The notes under the pieces: model-generated
What the model saw: the letters and a program-made list of their open reading frames with translations, nothing else
Databases searched by the model: none
Told to the model about the DNA's origin: nothing
Shown: positions 46,606 to 57,825 of the stretch, one piece after another
Numbering within the stretch: the first letter of the stretch is position 1
Layout: each line of letters starts with the position of its first letter
Made by a program: the position numbers and the translations under genes
From: Amyelois transitella
Taxonomy: Eukaryota > Arthropoda > Insecta > Lepidoptera > Pyralidae
NCBI RefSeq assembly: GCF_032362555.1
Contig: NC_083511.1
Location: 10,850,001-10,914,000, forward strand
Length of the DNA stretch: 64,000 nucleotides
Reading direction: 5' to 3'

Positions 46606-46721
46606 GGTTTTTACACAAAGTGACTCCCATCGGCACATAAACGATAAAGGGGTAATTTGAAACTCCGCAGTATTTTTGTATGCAATTAAATTTAAATAAA
46701 TAAATTGGAGGTAATAAGGAA

Positions 46722-46800
46722 GTATGCAGAGATAGTTGAAAGAGGTAGTCTCTGCCTACCCCTCCGGGAAAGAGGCGTGATTTTATGTATGTATGTATGG
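46722..46800 (+). repeat. LINE 3' end with ATGT tail
   Basis: TCTGCCTACCCCTCCGGGAA then GAGGCGTGATTTTATGTATG, the terminal sequence of the 35470-37495 LINE family. It directly abuts half of a fold-back MITE. Confidence 0.75.
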
Positions 46801-46895
46801 TAGGCAGACTTGCCGCTAGAACAAACGGAACAGTGATAGATTTTCGCGCGTTAAAAATGGCGTCGCGCGTGCCATGCTACGGGGTAGGATCTTAC
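46800..46895. mobile_element. Fold-back MITE half
   Basis: CGGAACAGTGATAGATTTTC then TGGCGTCGCGCGTGCCATGC, the right arm of the fold-back family. Confidence 0.6.
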
Positions 46896-46914
46896 TATAC
46901 GTTTAAACCAGCTA

Positions 46915-47005
46915 ATACATACATACGGTCACGTCTATATCAGTTGCGCGGGGTAGACAGAGCCAACAGTCTTGAAAAGACTGAATGGCCACGTTCAAAC
47001 CAGCT
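46915..47005 (-). repeat. ATGT-tailed short repeat fragment
   Basis: CATACATACGGTCACGTCTA to GAAAAGACTGAATGGCCACG, the 3' end of the family in reverse. Confidence 0.75.
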
Positions 47006-47068
47006 AAGCTCGTGTAAACTAGGCGTTAATTCCATAGAGTAATAAATTAATTTTTATAACACATCAAT

Positions 47069-50000
47069 TTAGCGATCATCGAGCGATTTGTCTCTGGCGA
47101 TGACGGAATCTTCAAACTTGACCATGTATGTGGTACCCTTGTGCCAATGAGCGGTTACTTTTGCAGGCTAAAACAAACCAAAAAAAAAATATATATATAT
47201 ATTTTTAACAAACAGTAATTGTGTGCCGTGTGGTTCCCGGCATTAATAGAAAAAAGAACAGGACCACTCCATCTCTTTCCCATGGATGTCGTATAAGGCG
47301 ACTGAGGGATAGGCTTATAAACTTGGGATTCTTCTTTTAGGCGATGGGATAGCAACCTGTCTATATTTGAATTATTACCAAAGGCAAGTTTTTGTGTAAA
47401 ATCCAATGAAAGACACAATAAATACACCAATTTATTAAAATAAAGTTAAATAAAAATTTTAACTTACAAATCCGCTTTTTGTCAGCACGGCCTCAATGAT
47501 TCCCGCGTTAAAAGTCGCACAATTTAGTGAGCCTTTGTCTTTCGGCACGCTTATGAATTTGTTCACCTGAAAATTGTATGATTTGAGATTTTATTTCCAT
47601 TTTTATTACACAATTATTAATAGGTAAACTTCCTAAAATGTTCAAATGAACATACATACATATACGTTTATATCCCTTACAGAGAAGACAGAGTCAATAG
47701 TCTTGGAAAGACTGTATAGTGCAATGATGGATTGAGATTTAAATAGTGACAGGTTGCTAGCCCATCACCCACGAAAAGATTCTCAAGTTTATTAGCTTTT
47801 TCTTTAGTCGCCTTTTACAATATCCGTTGGAAAGATATGGAATAATTCTATTCTAAAGTGTGGGGAACCACACGGCAAATAAACTTGATTAAAATATGTA
47901 TAATATTGAATGAACTAGGTAAGTAACTAGGTACTCATTATTGTTCTTTTTATTAATTTCCTTTCCTATTTCCATCCTTTTTTATCCTCGAATCTTGTAG
48001 CTTATGCTTGACCTCAGATTTTGAATTACCTCCAGAAACTCCTCCAAAACCTCCTCTCCCCTCTCGGATCGCACATGGCTCGGACGTGCATTTTGTATTT
48101 TTTAATTAATATTTCTCTCAAAAGTCCAAAATAAAGTGAATAAACCAACCTGCAATACCAGGAGTACATAACAGCGCAGCTGATAACCCGCTAAAGTTAG
48201 AAAGAGACCGCATCAAGACCTGCGCGTGCGACGAAGACGAACATACGAAGCGAGACCGCAACGAGACCCGTGCGCGAGACGAAGACCCGCGCGTGCGACG
48301 AAGACGGACATACGACGCGAGACCGCAACGAGACCCGAGTGTGCGACGAGGACGGACATACGACGCAAGCGCAGGCTTCACAGGCGAGTCCCTACTTAAC
48401 CAACTTCGCACGCCCTGCTTTGAAGCTTCTCGCTGTGTGCGCTAAGCCTCGCCGTCTACTAATATCAATCGCCGTCGGCTCATTTAGGCCTAGAAATAAT
48501 AATGTCGGTTCAACGCTCGCCGCCCACAGCTTTACTTGCGCCGAATGTAAACAAACCCAGCGTAGAACACTACAATTCCGACTCGGCGCTAAACACGGTA
48601 AGCAATACAACAACTGAGGATAGTTATTTTAATATAACGAAGCGACACAAACGCACTTTTGACGATTTCGCAGACCATTCTTCCTCAAATATCACCGAAA
48701 TAAACACCATAATCGAAACCAAGTTCGAAACAATTAGTCAAACTTTGATCACCATTCTTAATCAAAATAAAGAAATCAAAGACTCGATCACGACCATGTC
48801 GAACAAACATGACGAGCTTATCTCAAAAATAAACTTACTGGAACAGGAGAATACCGCTTATAAAGCTAAGATTACCACTTTAGAGAACAAAGTCGAAATG
48901 CTTGAGCAACGCAACTTAAGCGGGACTCTCGAAATTCGAAATCTACCTAAGCAAGCAAGTGAAAGCAAGGAAGCCCTCATTGATATTGTTAAATGTATTT
49001 CCTCCGCCCTTGAATTGAAATCTCCAATCCAGGTACCAGAAATAAAAAATATATATAGATCAAGATCCTCCACACTAGTTATTGACCTTATCAGTTCAAT
49101 TCGAAAAGATTTGCTTATCTCCAGTTACAAAACCTTCAACAAGGAAAAAAGAAAACAGAAGGAACTTGGCTTAAACACAGGACACCTAAACCTCCCAGGA
49201 CCCTCCCAACCCATTTACATATCGGAGGGATTAACTAGCAAAGCTAAACACCTCTTTTATTTAGCACGGGAGGGAGTAAAAAACAAAAAGTTATCGGCCG
49301 CCTGGACTTCCTTCGGGAAGGTATACATAAAAAAAGAAGAGTCTGGAACTCCTACGGTCGTTCAGGGAGAAGAGGAAATTACTATGCTCACTCTGTGACT
49401 AGCTAGCTCTGCCACAAACAGCCGTGATTACACCTCACCCGCCCAATTGACTCGCCCTCTGAGCCTTACCTTGTTATTATTATTTTTGTTTATTATATTT
49501 TATTCGTTAAATATTTTTAGTAATAAGTATCATCTTACTTGTCATTTTATATACTTTTGTTGTAGTAATAACTTTAAATTGGTATATGAAGAATATATTT
49601 GATCTAATAACATATCACTTAAACTTAACTTTGACTCCATAACTCATAGACTTAACTACACTCACACATACCTTACTCAATACCTCATAGGGACAGGGCA
49701 AACTGAGATCCAGGCTTCATCTATATTTTCCTATCAAAACTCCTGTCACGCACGTTCCGTGACTATAATCATTTATATACTATTAATATATATACATAGC
49801 AGTTAAAATGGTAAATATACAGTCTATAGCCTCGGATCTGGACTCCCTGTCCACTGCGCGCCTGATTGAATGTGAAGTGAACGAAATAAGTACCAAAATC
49901 AATAATGATGCTAATACATTAAACATTATATCGCAGAATATTCGCAGCGTTAATTGTAACATGCCAGGTTTTACTGCCCTCCTCCAAGCATCGGAAATAG

Positions 50001-53000
50001 CTTGGGACGTCATTGTCTTATCAGAATGCTGGCTGCGGGGGGTTGCACAAATACCTCAACTAAAAAACTATTCTCATATCTCTACTTCCCAAAATAAGAC
50101 ACAAAATGAAGGGGTCTGTATTTACTTCAATAAATCATTAAAGGCCACGTATGAAGAGCCTCAAGTAGAAGATGCAAATTGCCTGATCTTAAAAATTGAC
50201 CAATCGACTTGCATAATAGGTATCTACCGTCCGCCTGCGAATAGAGACATAACAAACTTCTTAAACTCTCTAGATCGAACCTTGTCAAAACTAAAGAGCT
50301 TCAAAAACATTATTCTATGCGGCGACTTGAATATTGACATAACGCTGAACAACTTAACTAGTAAGCAATATGAATATTTAAACCTTATAGCTAGCCATAG
50401 CATGCTCCCAGGCCACACCCTCCCCACGCATGGACGCACTTGCTACGATCACTTAATGCTAAAATCAAAGCAAGACGCTGCTTGTCTAGTAATCAGCTCA
50501 ACATTAACAGACACTTTACAGTTGCCCTAAGCATTAAAATGCAACAAAACATAATAAAGGAATTAAACGAATATTACATTAACTTCAATGAGTTGGACAG
50601 CAAAATGAATGAAACTGACTTTAATTATTTACAAAATTTCTCCGACCCAAATGCCGCCACAAATGCACTAATAGCAACCTTATCTTCCGTCATTAACTCG
50701 AGCTCAAAAAAGACTAGACCCCCCAAACGGAAAACAATACGTAAGCCTTGGATAACAACCGGGCTATTGCGATGTCTAAGGAATAGAGATAATCTCCATA
50801 AAAAACACAAAAGAGACCCTAGCAACGACATCCTAGCTACAACCTACAAACGATACAGGAATTTTTGCACCTTGATTATCAAAAAAGCCAAAAAAAGATA
50901 CGATGTTAAACTTTTTTCAGATGCCCGTGGTAACCAAAAGAAACTTTGGGAGGCCGTTAAAAGTATCAGCGGCACAAACCGTCCCCCCGACCACTCGCTG
51001 ACGCTTCTCTCCACTAAAACTCCAAAAGAAAGCCTCAACCTAGTTAACAGTTTCTTCGCAGACGTGGGCAAGAAACTGGCAGAAAAAATCCCTACCTCCC
51101 AAACCTCAGCTCACAAATCTCACACTCCCCCAACCCAAACACATTGCCGCAGTCTACTAATGGCCCCGGTATTGGAGGAAGAAGTCTTCGAAATAATAAT
51201 GGGTCTCAAAGATAAATGTGCAGTAGGCTGGGATCTCATATCGAGTAACATTATAAAAAGATATGTCCACCTTCTAACAAAACCAATTACCCACATCTGC
51301 AATTTATCTCTCGAACAGGGAATCTTCCCCGCAGCCTTTAAAAAGGCCCTTATAAAACCTATCCATAAGGACGGAGATAAGAGTAAAGTCGACAACTATA
51401 GGCCCATCTCGATCTTGCCGGCTCTGTCTAAAATTCTTGAGCGTATCATCAACAGAAGACTCATAAATTACCTTGAGAAAAATAACCTACTAGCCCCAAA
51501 TCAGTATGGTTTCCGAGCCGGAAAGTCAACGAGCGACGCTGTTCATGACTTAACCAACTTTACCATCACCGCATTGGACGGCAAAAAGAAGTGTCTGACG
51601 TTCTTCCTTGACCTCAAAAAGGCTTTCGACACGGTCTCCATTCCACTACTTCTGGAAAAGCTGGAGAGCATTGGGGTAAGAGGTATCCCTCTCAAGCTAC
51701 TAACCGATTATCTCTCCAACAGAACCCAGCAGACCAGAATAGGCAACCTGACGAGCGACGAGGTGCCCGTTACTTTTGGAGTCCCGCAAGGCAGTATTAT
51801 CTCTCCTACCCTCTTCCTCGTCTATATCGACAGCTTATGCCGACTCGAACTAAATGGTGCTCAAATACTTGTATTTGCTGATGATACAGCCGTATTTTTT
51901 GGCGGGTCAACCTGGGAGGACACATTCCGTAAAGCCCAAGAAGGTATAAACAGGGTGAGAGATTGGCTGACCTCTAACCTACTAACACTTAACCTGTCCA
52001 AAACTAAATTCATCCCATTTGCCTTTAAAACCAATTTCCTGCCTCCATCCATCCTAACCATCAAAGCCCACAATTGCGACCAAACCCATCCTTCTACTTG
52101 CCACTGCCCTCCGTTCCAAAAAACAGATAGTATAAGATACTTAGGTGTTATAATCGACCACACGCTTTCTTTTGGCCCTCACACAGAATTACTGGCGAGT
52201 AGACTCCGTAAACTCATCTACGTGTTCAAAACGTTAAGACACATCCCCAACCGCCAAATAACCAAGATGGTCTATCACGCACTTTGTCACTCTCTTGTGA
52301 CCTATTGCATAACGTCCTGGGGAGGGACTTTCACTTCTACCCTACTTGAAGTGGAAAGAGCCCAAAGGGCCGTTCTTAAGGTTGCCGCGGGCTTTCCCTT
52401 CCGCTACCCAACTACTGACCTTTATAAATTCTGGGACGTACTGACAGTCAGGCTGACCTTTATATTGTACACAACACTCAAGCAACATTCCCAACTTCAG
52501 TACGACCCAAACATGCGCAAAGGCAAACGGAGAAGAGGTCCCGTCTGCGCGCTACAGCTCCTAAGAGCTACCACTTCCACCCACTTCTTCTGCTTTCTTG
52601 GACCATACCTCTACAACAAACTTAACTCCCGTCTATCCATTTATCCCCTCCACAAATTCTCATGTAAAACCACCGTCACCAACTACTTAAAATCCCTCGA
52701 CTACTTCGACACTGAAAACTTTATTACGCCAATAACCTAATATCGACCATGATACGACATAACCTCTTACCCATTACCTACTAGCGACCACACGAACTGA
52801 CAAACTTTTCCAAAATCACTCACTTAAATCGAAACTTTCATTTGCGCCAGCTCCAAATCAGTCTCCCATGTCCTCCCTCACACTCTGACCTTGACCTCGA
52901 CTATCACTCTCACACTCTCAAACAATACTCATGACTTAACCACAGATTACAAAAATTACTACACATAACTAATAGACCACATAATATTCTACATTTCCAC

Positions 53001-55121
53001 CAATAGTACCAATCTTTTCCTATTATTAGATATTATTTTCTTTTGTTATTCTCAGTTAGCTGTCTAATTCTCAATTACTGTATGCATGGGTGTTAATATC
53101 CCAGAGGGGTGGCCTAGTTACCTGTAGTTCAGGATTCCAACGAATCCTTTTTCAGGAACTAGCCTCCTCACAAAGATCATTGACAATCCTTTAGCTATAA
53201 GTAATTACGTTAGTTTTTAAGTTATTGTTTGATCTTTGTAAAGAGGAAAAAAAAAAAAAAAAAAAAAAAAAACATTAAAAGCAGTTAAGCTGCCATAGCA
53301 TAGAACACAAATTATCAGACAAGACTTTATAACAAATTGCAGGTTCCGTGATCAATTGTAACGGGCTCCACTCCAAAGTGGTAGGGATGCAACTATGACT
53401 AAAAGATCGCTTCATGGGATAAGTGCGCCATTGCAATGCAAGTGATTTGTTTCTTTTATAACTATGTACTATTTTCTTGTTACTGTGTAAATTTCTATGC
53501 AATAAAGATATTACATACATACTAAAGCTGGGAGACTTTGTAAAATTAATATCGAATTATAACTATAGGTCGTTAACTTACCAAAGCATCCTTTTCGATG
53601 ATGTAGTATGTTCTTTCATCATCGTTAGCATGTTCCAGCTTATCAGCTTCTTTTCCAAATAAGGTCTGCGCAAATATAAAATTTTAAATATTTATCAGAA
53701 CCATCTGGCTAAAGTCTTGTGACTTGATCGAGTCTACTCTATTAAAGATTAAGACTTAATGTGCAGTATGGTTACTGAAACTTTGGTATAATAGGACCAC
53801 TCTCATCTCTTACCAAGAATGTCGTCAAAAAAGGAGATGTTATTCATCTATTGCAGCATTTACCATGATCCAATATGGGTCTTAATTCTATTATATACAG
53901 CTATTATTATTTTTCAAGATGAATGTTATATTTTGGGTCTGCCTACCCCACAAGGTATATAGAAGAGATACTATGTATGTATGTATGCAATATACGTGAA
54001 GTTCCCTTGCAAGTTTGCATAGGACATAGGGTAGTTTATTTTTGTAAAAACCTGATTTACCCAATCTAGGATCATGGTGAGCCACATGATTTTTGTTTGT
54101 GTTTGATTTGGTTTTTGTTTTATTTAAAGAGTGTTTGAGAAGAAGATGTCTGCTCAGGAAGGCACGTCACTTCACAACTTCTTTGATCCTTTGGTCTAAC
54201 TTTACTGCTCCATTATTAATATCACTTAAAAAAAAGCTTCAGTAGCATGACACGCGCGCCGCCGTTTTTGTCAGGCGATAAACTAGCGCTGTTTCGCTTT
54301 TTATTGTGATTTAAACTTTTTATTATATGCAATAAATTAAAAATTAAAGTTATATATACATGAAACGGGACAGTGATAGGATTATCGTGCGATAGAAATG
54401 GTGTTGGGCATGCCCTACTGCAGACAACCTACATAAAATTAGGATTTTGGGGTTCAGTCTCAAATACTTGGCTCACCTTCCATAGCGTGGATTTAACAAA
54501 AAGCAACATGTTTAGGAGTTTGATTTCTCTCTTGCTGTTTCTTTCTCTGACGAAATAGAGATCTAATAGCCTTGTACCAACATCTTGACCAATATCTGAC
54601 AATCTGGAATGTTCAAAGTACAATTATTTATTAAAACTTTATGGGACAGGTGAAATGGTAAAATCTACAATAGGTGGACTTAATGCCATAAGGTATTCTC
54701 AGCCAGTAGAACCTCAATTTTAAATTGTTAAAACTTATTAGCTGATATTATAACTCCATGAACAGTCTGTTTCAAGGTATTATCACTTGATTTCTGATCG
54801 ATCCCACCTTATGGACCCTAATGATTCAAAAGATGATGTGTTAAAATTGTAAATACCCTTGCAGATTACGATGTGCACTGAACTGACATAAACAAGACCA
54901 AATGTTCAGTAACCTGAAACTATTTATTTTTGAAAAATTCAATAGCCTGAAAATTGACTCCTTACTTACTTATTTTGCAATTCATGAATGGAATGCGAAC
55001 GATTTTGGCAATATTGTACAATTTCTGAAAACAAGAGGGCGTAAATAGAAAGTGAGATCTCTCCTTTTCCCTTGCTCAGAGGCTTGTCAAGTATAGACGA
55101 TTTAGAGCGACTAGACGACAT
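47069..55121 (-). CDS. TRAPPC5: TRAPP complex subunit 5 (Trs31/Bet3 family)
   Basis: Five phase-consistent exons, 55121-54970, 54603-54477, 53665-53582, 47566-47468 and 47167-47069, give 186 residues (human 188). TRAPPC5 is a core subunit of the TRAPP tethering complexes that act as Rab exchange factors at the ER-Golgi and Golgi. Recognised blocks are KGKGEISLSIYALLFSEIVQ, the exon 2 part ending FVKSTLWK, LFGKEADKLEHANDDERTYY, LNCATFNAGIIEAVLTKSGF and the final PAKVTAHWHKGTTYMVKFED. The third intron is about 6 kb and carries a nearly whole LINE on the opposite strand plus several short repeats. Flanking splice sites are intact. Confidence 0.96.
47220..47372 (+). repeat. ATGT-tailed short repeat, hairpin-end half
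   Basis: GTGCCGTGTGGTTCCCGGCA to GATAGCAACCTGTCTATATT, in the last TRAPPC5 intron. Confidence 0.8.
47648..47885 (-). repeat. ATGT-tailed short repeat, nearly complete
   Basis: CATACATACATATACGTTTA through TCTTGGAAAGACTG to GGGGAACCACACGGCA, in TRAPPC5 intron 3. Confidence 0.75.
48222..48376 (+). repeat. Tandem repeats in the LINE 5' leader
   Basis: Units of roughly 50-65 bp sharing GCGTGCGACGAAGACG, ACATACGA and GAGACCGCAACGAGACCC occur about three times. Such monomers often act as internal LINE promoters. Confidence 0.75.
48502..49398 (+). CDS. LINE ORF1 protein
   Basis: Open for 298 residues. It has a Ser/Thr-rich N-tail and a long coiled coil (about residues 65-140, with KHDELISKINLLEQENTAYK), followed by a region starting GTLEIRNLPKQASESKEALI that looks like the RRM-like nucleic-acid-binding part of LINE ORF1 proteins, and a basic C-terminal part. 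It should form trimers or multimers that bind the element RNA. The frame is intact. Confidence 0.8.
   Translation: MSVQRSPPTALLAPNVNKPSVEHYNSDSALNTVSNTTTEDSYFNITKRHKRTFDDFADHSSSNITEINTIIETKFETISQTLITILNQNKEIKDSITTMSNKHDELISKINLLEQENTAYKAKITTLENKVEMLEQRNLSGTLEIRNLPKQASESKEALIDIVKCISSALELKSPIQVPEIKNIYRSRSSTLVIDLISSIRKDLLISSYKTFNKEKRKQKELGLNTGHLNLPGPSQPIYISEGLTSKAKHLFYLAREGVKNKKLSAAWTSFGKVYIKKEESGTPTVVQGEEEITMLTL
49808..52740 (+). CDS. LINE ORF2: endonuclease and reverse transcriptase, one frameshift
   Basis: 49808-50530 encodes the endonuclease domain (NIISQNIRSVNCNMPGF, WDVIVLSECWL, IGIYRPPANRD, ILCGDLNIDI, HGRTCYDHLMLKS). 50440-52740 continues in another frame with the reverse transcriptase (YRPISILPALSKILERIINR, QYGFRAGKSTSDAVHDL, FLDLKKAFDTV, GVPQGSIISPTLF, FADDTAVFFGG) and the C-terminal region (YCITSWGGTFTSTLLEVERA). 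Loss of one base near 50512 explains the frame change. Otherwise the roughly 975-residue ORF is open. The RT belongs to the broad Jockey/CR1 group; the clade is not decided. Confidence 0.85.
53765..53990 (+). repeat. Decayed ATGT-tailed short repeat
   Basis: GGACCACTCTCATCTCTTAC at 53794 and GTCTGCCTACCCCACAAGGT with ATGTATGTATG near 53937-53986 mark its ends, in TRAPPC5 intron 2. Confidence 0.6.
54240..54426. mobile_element. Fold-back MITE with longer centre
   Basis: GTAGCATGACACGCGCGCCG and GTTTCGCTTTTTATTGTGAT on the left, GAAACGGGACAGTGATAGG and GGGCATGCCCTACTGC on the right. The centre is longer than in the other copies. Confidence 0.65.
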
Positions 55122-55484
55122 GATGAATGTTTATGAAATATATTCTATTCTATGTAATTATATAATTTATTATCTTCATTACACAATTTAAATAGCCAGA
55201 ATTAAATTTTTTTGCGGAAGGGAAAATCTATTTAAGCCATTAATTTCCCGTGAAGACACTAACTAACTGTCAATGAAAGTGACAATGTCAATCGATTTTT
55301 ATTTACCTGATGACGGGCGACGTTAAAAGAGCTAAGAATCTTAAGATTTATAAATTTATAATATTAAATGGCTAAGTACCTACCTAGTTTTTATAAACCG
55401 AATTAAAAAATAAAGGTGTTGGGACCTCAATAAATAGCATTTCATCTTTTATATTATTTTGTAATAACATCAAATAAGTGAAAA

Positions 55485-55590
55485 TATCATTAAGCCAAAA
55501 AGCTGAACGTGGCCTTTCAGTCTTTTCCAGACTGTTGGTCTTCTGTGACTGTTCTGTCCACCCCGCAAGGGATATAGACGTGACCAGATT
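55485..55590 (+). repeat. ATGT-tailed short repeat, 3' part
   Basis: CATTAAGCCAAAAAGCTGAA to CCCGCAAGGGATATAGACGT; upstream of TRAPPC5. Confidence 0.7.
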
Positions 55591-56002
55591 AAAAAATATT
55601 ATATTCATATCTATGAAATATCCATATAATATAAAATTATTATTGTTCTCTTCGTGGTTTGCAAGAATTTAGGACAAAATTATATCGCTCAATAGCGTCA
55701 TCTCTACATTCACGCACAATAATTGTGTTAGTGACAAAGACATACTAAATGTATCGCAGAATAATTAGGTCATTCATAACTATACGATTGTTACTTTGAC
55801 CCATGGAACAGAGAGATAAACCTAACGATTATCCTGTAGGTCATTTTCTTGTTTGCTACTATCTACTTCCGTTGGACCATTTTTGAAACGAAATTTCAAA
55901 ATAAGAATTTCTTAACAGTGGGAACAGGTTGTGCTTTCAACGCTTACCTATATTATTTATTTTAATGTACATAGGTACATCCATAATAAGAGTAGTCCTA
56001 TT

Positions 56003-56298
56003 GCTAGTTGTCTATAGCATGAAGGCTCAGGTTCAAATCCTACCTCGGCCATACACGACTCGTCTGAGTTACATTAGTTTACGTGTTAACCATAGCTCTT
56101 ACGGTGAAGAAGAGGGAAAATATCGTGAGGAAACCAACACATGCAGGACTTCCAGTATCCAAGACTGATTAGGCTCCCCTGCAAAGGTTACGGAGGTCAG
56201 ATGGGTGTTACTTCGTACCTTCCTGTGTCGCCTTTTACGACATCCATGGGAAAGAGATGAAGTTGACCTATTCTTTAGTGCCGTGAACAACACAAACT
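56003..56298 (+). repeat. tRNA-headed SINE-B joined to the hairpin-end module
   Basis: A tRNA-like head with box B GGTTCAAATCC (56030-56040) leads into TTACGGTGAAGAAGAGGG and GTTACGGAGGTCAGATGGG, then into reversed hairpin-end module of the ATGT family (TCGCCTTTTACGACATCCAT, AGTGCCGTGAACAACAC). Confidence 0.65.
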
Positions 56299-56507
56299 GG
56301 GTGTATCAAACATTTCTTTTAGGAATTAGTAGTGATACGGGTAATAGTGATCATTTATTAATTACCTATGGACTGCTCCAGTTAATAAAATTAAACAAAA
56401 TTTAATTAACAAAAACTTTATATAAAGCATAATAACAGCACAATTATAAGGTACATCGTTAAATTAATTAAATCAAATTATTACAATTATCTTTGTTTTG
56501 TGATGTA

Positions 56508-57825
56508 CATTCAGTCAGAAAAGTATCGGGAATGGATTATTTATTTATGGTTCCAAATTCAAATTTTTGTTTTTTTTGTTGTTGTTAGATTGGCACAACT
56601 GTTTTCCATTTTGGCGCGGAGTTTGAGTTGCATCTGTTGTTTACATTAAATACAGTGCTATTTTTAGTTATATCATATCTAGTGTGTATTGCTAATTTCA
56701 TAATGGATAAAAACATCGAACAAAGAGTTTGTCTTAAATTTTGCATTGCCAATGGAATATCGTGTTCGGAGTCACTGAAAATGTTACAGAAGGCTTACGG
56801 TGAATCGACTTTATCAAAAACTCGTGCTTATGAGTGGTACAAAGCGTTCAAAAGCGGTCGAGATGTGATGGAAGATTTGCCTCGCTCTGGTAGGCCATCA
56901 ACGTCTGCAACTGAAGTTAACATCGCAAAAGTGAAGGAAATAGTGACTGAAAATCCTCATTCAACTTTGAGAGAGATAGCCACCGAACTTTCTGTATCTC
57001 ACGAGTCGATCCGTACCATTTTAACTAATAATTTGGGTATGAAACATGTTGCCGCTCGGCTAGTCCCAAAAGACCTGAATTTTTTTCAAAAACTCAATCG
57101 CATGAGAGTCGCTGAGGACATGCTAGAACGAGTCAATTCCGACCCAACATTCATGAAACGCATTGTTACTGGTGACGAGACGTGGGTTTACGAGTTTGAC
57201 ATGCAAACTAGTCAACAAGCTTCGGAGTGGCGCCTTCCAACTGAACCGAAACCGAAAAAACCACGCCAAAGTCGTTCAAAAGTCAAAGTCATGTTGACTG
57301 TTTTCTTTGACTATCGCGGTGTTGTGCACTCGGAATTCTTGCCGGAAGGTCAAACGGTAAATAAGGAATATTATTTGAGTGTTATGCGGCGTTTAAGAGA
57401 GCAAATCCGACGAAAAAGGCCAGATTTGTGGAAAGAAAATTCTTGGATTTTGCACCATGATAATGCACCTTCGCACAAGGCCATCATTGTGAACGAATTT
57501 TTAACCAAACACTCAACAAATACCATCGAGCAACCACCATATTCACCAGATATGGCTCCAGCCGACTTTTTTCTTTTTCCTAAACTCAAATTACCACTTC
57601 GTGGCACCCGGTTTCAATCGGTAGAAGACATAAAAGAGAATTCGCGGCGAGAACTGACCTCAATTCCGGAAACAGCGTTTAAAAAATGTTTTGATGATTG
57701 GATTATTCGTTGGCGTAAGTGTATCGTTTCTAAAGGAGAATATTTTGAAGGTGATAAAATAAATTTGGATGAATAACAAACAGTTTGTGTATTATTGATC
57801 TTTTCCCGCTACTTTCTTGACAGAG
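56508..57825 (+). mobile_element. Apparently whole mariner transposon
   Basis: Bounded by TA on both sides (56506-56507 and 57826-57827). The imperfect terminal repeats share GAAAGTA and CGGGAA cores (left CATTCAGTCAGAAAAGTATC, right, reversed, CTCTGTCAAGAAAGTAGC). Length 1318 bp, typical of mariner, with a single open transposase. Confidence 0.9.
56703..57776 (+). CDS. Mariner transposase
   Basis: Open for 357 residues from the ATG at 56703 (MDKNIEQRVC). The N-terminal half has paired helix-turn-helix DNA-binding motifs (SKTRAYEWYKAFKSGRD, STLREIATELSVSHESIRTI). The catalytic triad is of the mariner D,D34D type: Asp158 (TGDETWVYEF), Asp253 (HHDNAPSH) and Asp288 (YSPDMAPADFFLFPKLK). The linker motif is RLVPKDL, where many mariners have WVPHEL. 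All catalytic residues and the frame are present, so it could be active. The subfamily is not determined. Confidence 0.94.
   Translation: MDKNIEQRVCLKFCIANGISCSESLKMLQKAYGESTLSKTRAYEWYKAFKSGRDVMEDLPRSGRPSTSATEVNIAKVKEIVTENPHSTLREIATELSVSHESIRTILTNNLGMKHVAARLVPKDLNFFQKLNRMRVAEDMLERVNSDPTFMKRIVTGDETWVYEFDMQTSQQASEWRLPTEPKPKKPRQSRSKVKVMLTVFFDYRGVVHSEFLPEGQTVNKEYYLSVMRRLREQIRRKRPDLWKENSWILHHDNAPSHKAIIVNEFLTKHSTNTIEQPPYSPDMAPADFFLFPKLKLPLRGTRFQSVEDIKENSRRELTSIPETAFKKCFDDWIIRWRKCIVSKGEYFEGDKINLDE

Larger units (their letters stand above)
48180..53272 (+). mobile_element. Nearly whole two-ORF LINE in TRAPPC5 intron 3
   Basis: A GC-rich 5' leader with tandem repeats (48222-48376), ORF1 (48502-49398), ORF2 (49808-52740, one frame break), a 3' untranslated region of about 500 bp and a run of some 30 A residues (53243-53271). 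Leader, both ORFs and tail together argue for a recent insertion, close to full length. The exact 5' end and the target duplication are not clear to me. Confidence 0.88.

Noticed and set aside
48118-48617. ORFs on both strands in GC-rich DNA
   Set aside because: They fall in the tandem-repeat leader of the LINE; ORF1 starts at 48502.
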